From positions 1-6,246 of the forward strand of contig JAFQGN010000160.1 of NCBI GenBank assembly GCA_017398245.1: a DNA stretch of 6,246 nt, written 5' to 3'. Position numbers and translations under genes: made by a program. This document shows, one piece after another, positions 5,496 to 6,246 of this stretch (position 1 is its first letter; the number at the start of each line of letters is the position of its first letter). Under the pieces are notes generated by a model that did not search any database, was not told the DNA's origin, and saw only the letters and a program-made list of their open reading frames with translations. Origin of the DNA: Clostridia bacterium (GTDB lineage Bacteria; Bacillota_A; Clostridia; Christensenellales; Aristaeellaceae).

Positions 5496-5504
5496 TCGCC
5501 CTGA

Positions 5505-5528
5505 CATCTGCCTGTGTTCCATGGCAGA
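5505..5528 (+). repeat. Right copy of the 24-bp imperfect direct repeat
   Basis: This is the partner of the copy at 5416-5439. It also forms an inverted repeat, TCTGCC/GGCAGA (5507-5512 and 5523-5528) with a 10-nt loop. It begins 13 nt beyond the integrase stop codon, inside the presumed mobile element. As a minus-strand hairpin it has a weak U-tract (GATTTTGT) further on, so a poor terminator for the integrase gene is an alternative reading. Confidence 0.55.
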
Positions 5529-5541
5529 GAATTGGCAAAAT

Positions 5542-6246
5542 TCACCCTTTTCCGATGATCTTCTCCCATTCCTCTTCGATGTCCTCGAATCCCAAATGCG
5601 TATAAGTGTTCAGCGTAACGCAGATATCGCTGTGTCCCATGAGATATTGCAGCGTCTTGGGGTTCATTCCTCTCTTCGCCATATTGGAGCAATAGGTGTG
5701 CCTGCAGACATGCGGCGTGACATTCGGCATGGGAACGCGATAGATGGAATTGTACTTCCCGCAAATGTGCTCAAAATACTTTTCCCAATGCAGCGCCACC
5801 ATGGGCATGCCGTTTTTGTCCAGATACAGAAAACCGATCTTGCCATCCACCATCGGTTCGACCTTTGGCTTCGGCCTGTTTCGGATGATCCTCTCAAAAC
5901 ATGACATCACGTCTTTTGAAAGCGGCAATCGCCTGTTCCCGGCCTTCGTCTTGGGTTGCTCTATCATATAGCGCATGTCTCTTGTCCGCAGCAGCTGCCT
6001 TTCGACATTCAGATAGCCGTTCTTCAGATCGATATCGCCGATCGTCAAGCCGACAAATTCCGATATGCGAAGCCCTGTTTTGAACAGGATGTAGATCCCG
6101 TCGTAATAGCGGCTGAAATGCGCGTCTGCCTTGACAAAATCCAGAAACTGTCTCTCCTGCTTTCTGCTCAGAGCATCGCGCGTGGCGCTGTCGTTCACAA
6201 CAACTGTGCTCAGCTGAAACTGAAAAGGGTTCTTGCGGATCAGATC
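5542..6246 (-). CDS. int: Tn916/Tn1545-type tyrosine recombinase (integrase), C-terminal part
   Basis: Integrases of this family cut and rejoin the ends of conjugative or mobilizable elements through a covalent 3'-phosphotyrosine. The frame is open to the right edge (the GTG at 6198 is internal), so 234 residues of a protein usually near 400 remain, covering the catalytic domain; the N-terminal arm-binding domain is outside. Counting from the edge, catalytic residues are Arg60 in TGLRISE, Lys99 in the beta-hairpin QPKTKAG, His179 and Arg182 in TPHVCRHTYCSNMAKRG, His205 in LMGHSD and nucleophile Tyr215 in LNTYTHLGF. NPFQFQLSTVVVND at the edge and MPNVTPHVCRHTYCSNMA closely recall Tn916 Int. 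The set looks complete and active. Its G+C content is below that of the genes to the left, consistent with transfer. The 3' end points to the chromosome junction, as in Tn916, where int lies next to one element end. Confidence 0.95.
   Translation of the reverse strand, partial: DLIRKNPFQFQLSTVVVNDSATRDALSRKQERQFLDFVKADAHFSRYYDGIYILFKTGLRISEFVGLTIGDIDLKNGYLNVERQLLRTRDMRYMIEQPKTKAGNRRLPLSKDVMSCFERIIRNRPKPKVEPMVDGKIGFLYLDKNGMPMVALHWEKYFEHICGKYNSIYRVPMPNVTPHVCRHTYCSNMAKRGMNPKTLQYLMGHSDICVTLNTYTHLGFEDIEEEWEKIIGKG

Noticed and set aside
5416..5528. CRISPR array
   Set aside because: Only two imperfect copies, 89 bp apart, with no further repeats or cas genes.
5371..5541. tRNA gene or tRNA 3' end as integration target
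   Set aside because: I found no cloverleaf or T-arm pattern; Tn916-type elements usually insert in A/T-rich DNA rather than in tRNA genes.

Overview
The window looks like chromosome of a G+C-rich, endospore-forming Clostridia-type Firmicute. Two tandem alpha/beta-type small acid-soluble spore proteins (SASPs), strong AGGAGG-type ribosome binding sites and a perfect sigma-A-type promoter support this. It ends on the right in a Tn916-family integrase, so the right edge is probably the end of an integrated mobile element. No species can be named from the sequence.

Left part (1-2450): the C-terminal three quarters of recG is on the + strand and ends in a strong intrinsic terminator. Two small minus-strand genes converge on it. 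The first in transcription order encodes a 173-residue protein with two Myb/HTH-like repeats. The second encodes an 82-residue four-cysteine zinc-ribbon protein. They form a tight operon behind a TTGACA-17-TATAAT promoter whose -35 box sits inside a perfect 6-4-6 inverted repeat, a candidate operator.

Middle part (2450-3200): a minus-strand SASP pair (72 and 70 residues, 21 nt apart) has its own terminator. Its leader carries a large G+C-rich nested hairpin and a weak candidate sigma-G promoter.

Right-centre (3166-5370): a minus-strand pair encodes a low-molecular-weight protein tyrosine phosphatase followed by a 554-residue cytoplasmic protein that resembles glycoside hydrolases with a GH20-type N-terminal domain but is not a clear member of a characterised family. 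A perfect 11-bp hairpin follows it.

Right edge (5371-6246): a 187-bp intergenic stretch (5355-5541) is rich in direct and inverted repeats. It lies downstream of the 3' end of a Tn916/Tn1545-type tyrosine recombinase gene that runs off the window. Base composition falls here (29/60 G+C in 5641-5700 against 41/60 in 1021-1080). The most interesting open question is where in 5371-5541 the element joins the chromosome, and whether the paired 24-bp repeats are integrase arm sites.

No gene-free stretch exceeds 300 bases. I saw no tRNA, rRNA, CRISPR array or insertion sequence. I did not find a clearly new multi-gene system; the best leads are the uncharacterised hydrolase-like protein, the two-repeat regulator with its candidate operator, and the repeat-rich junction.
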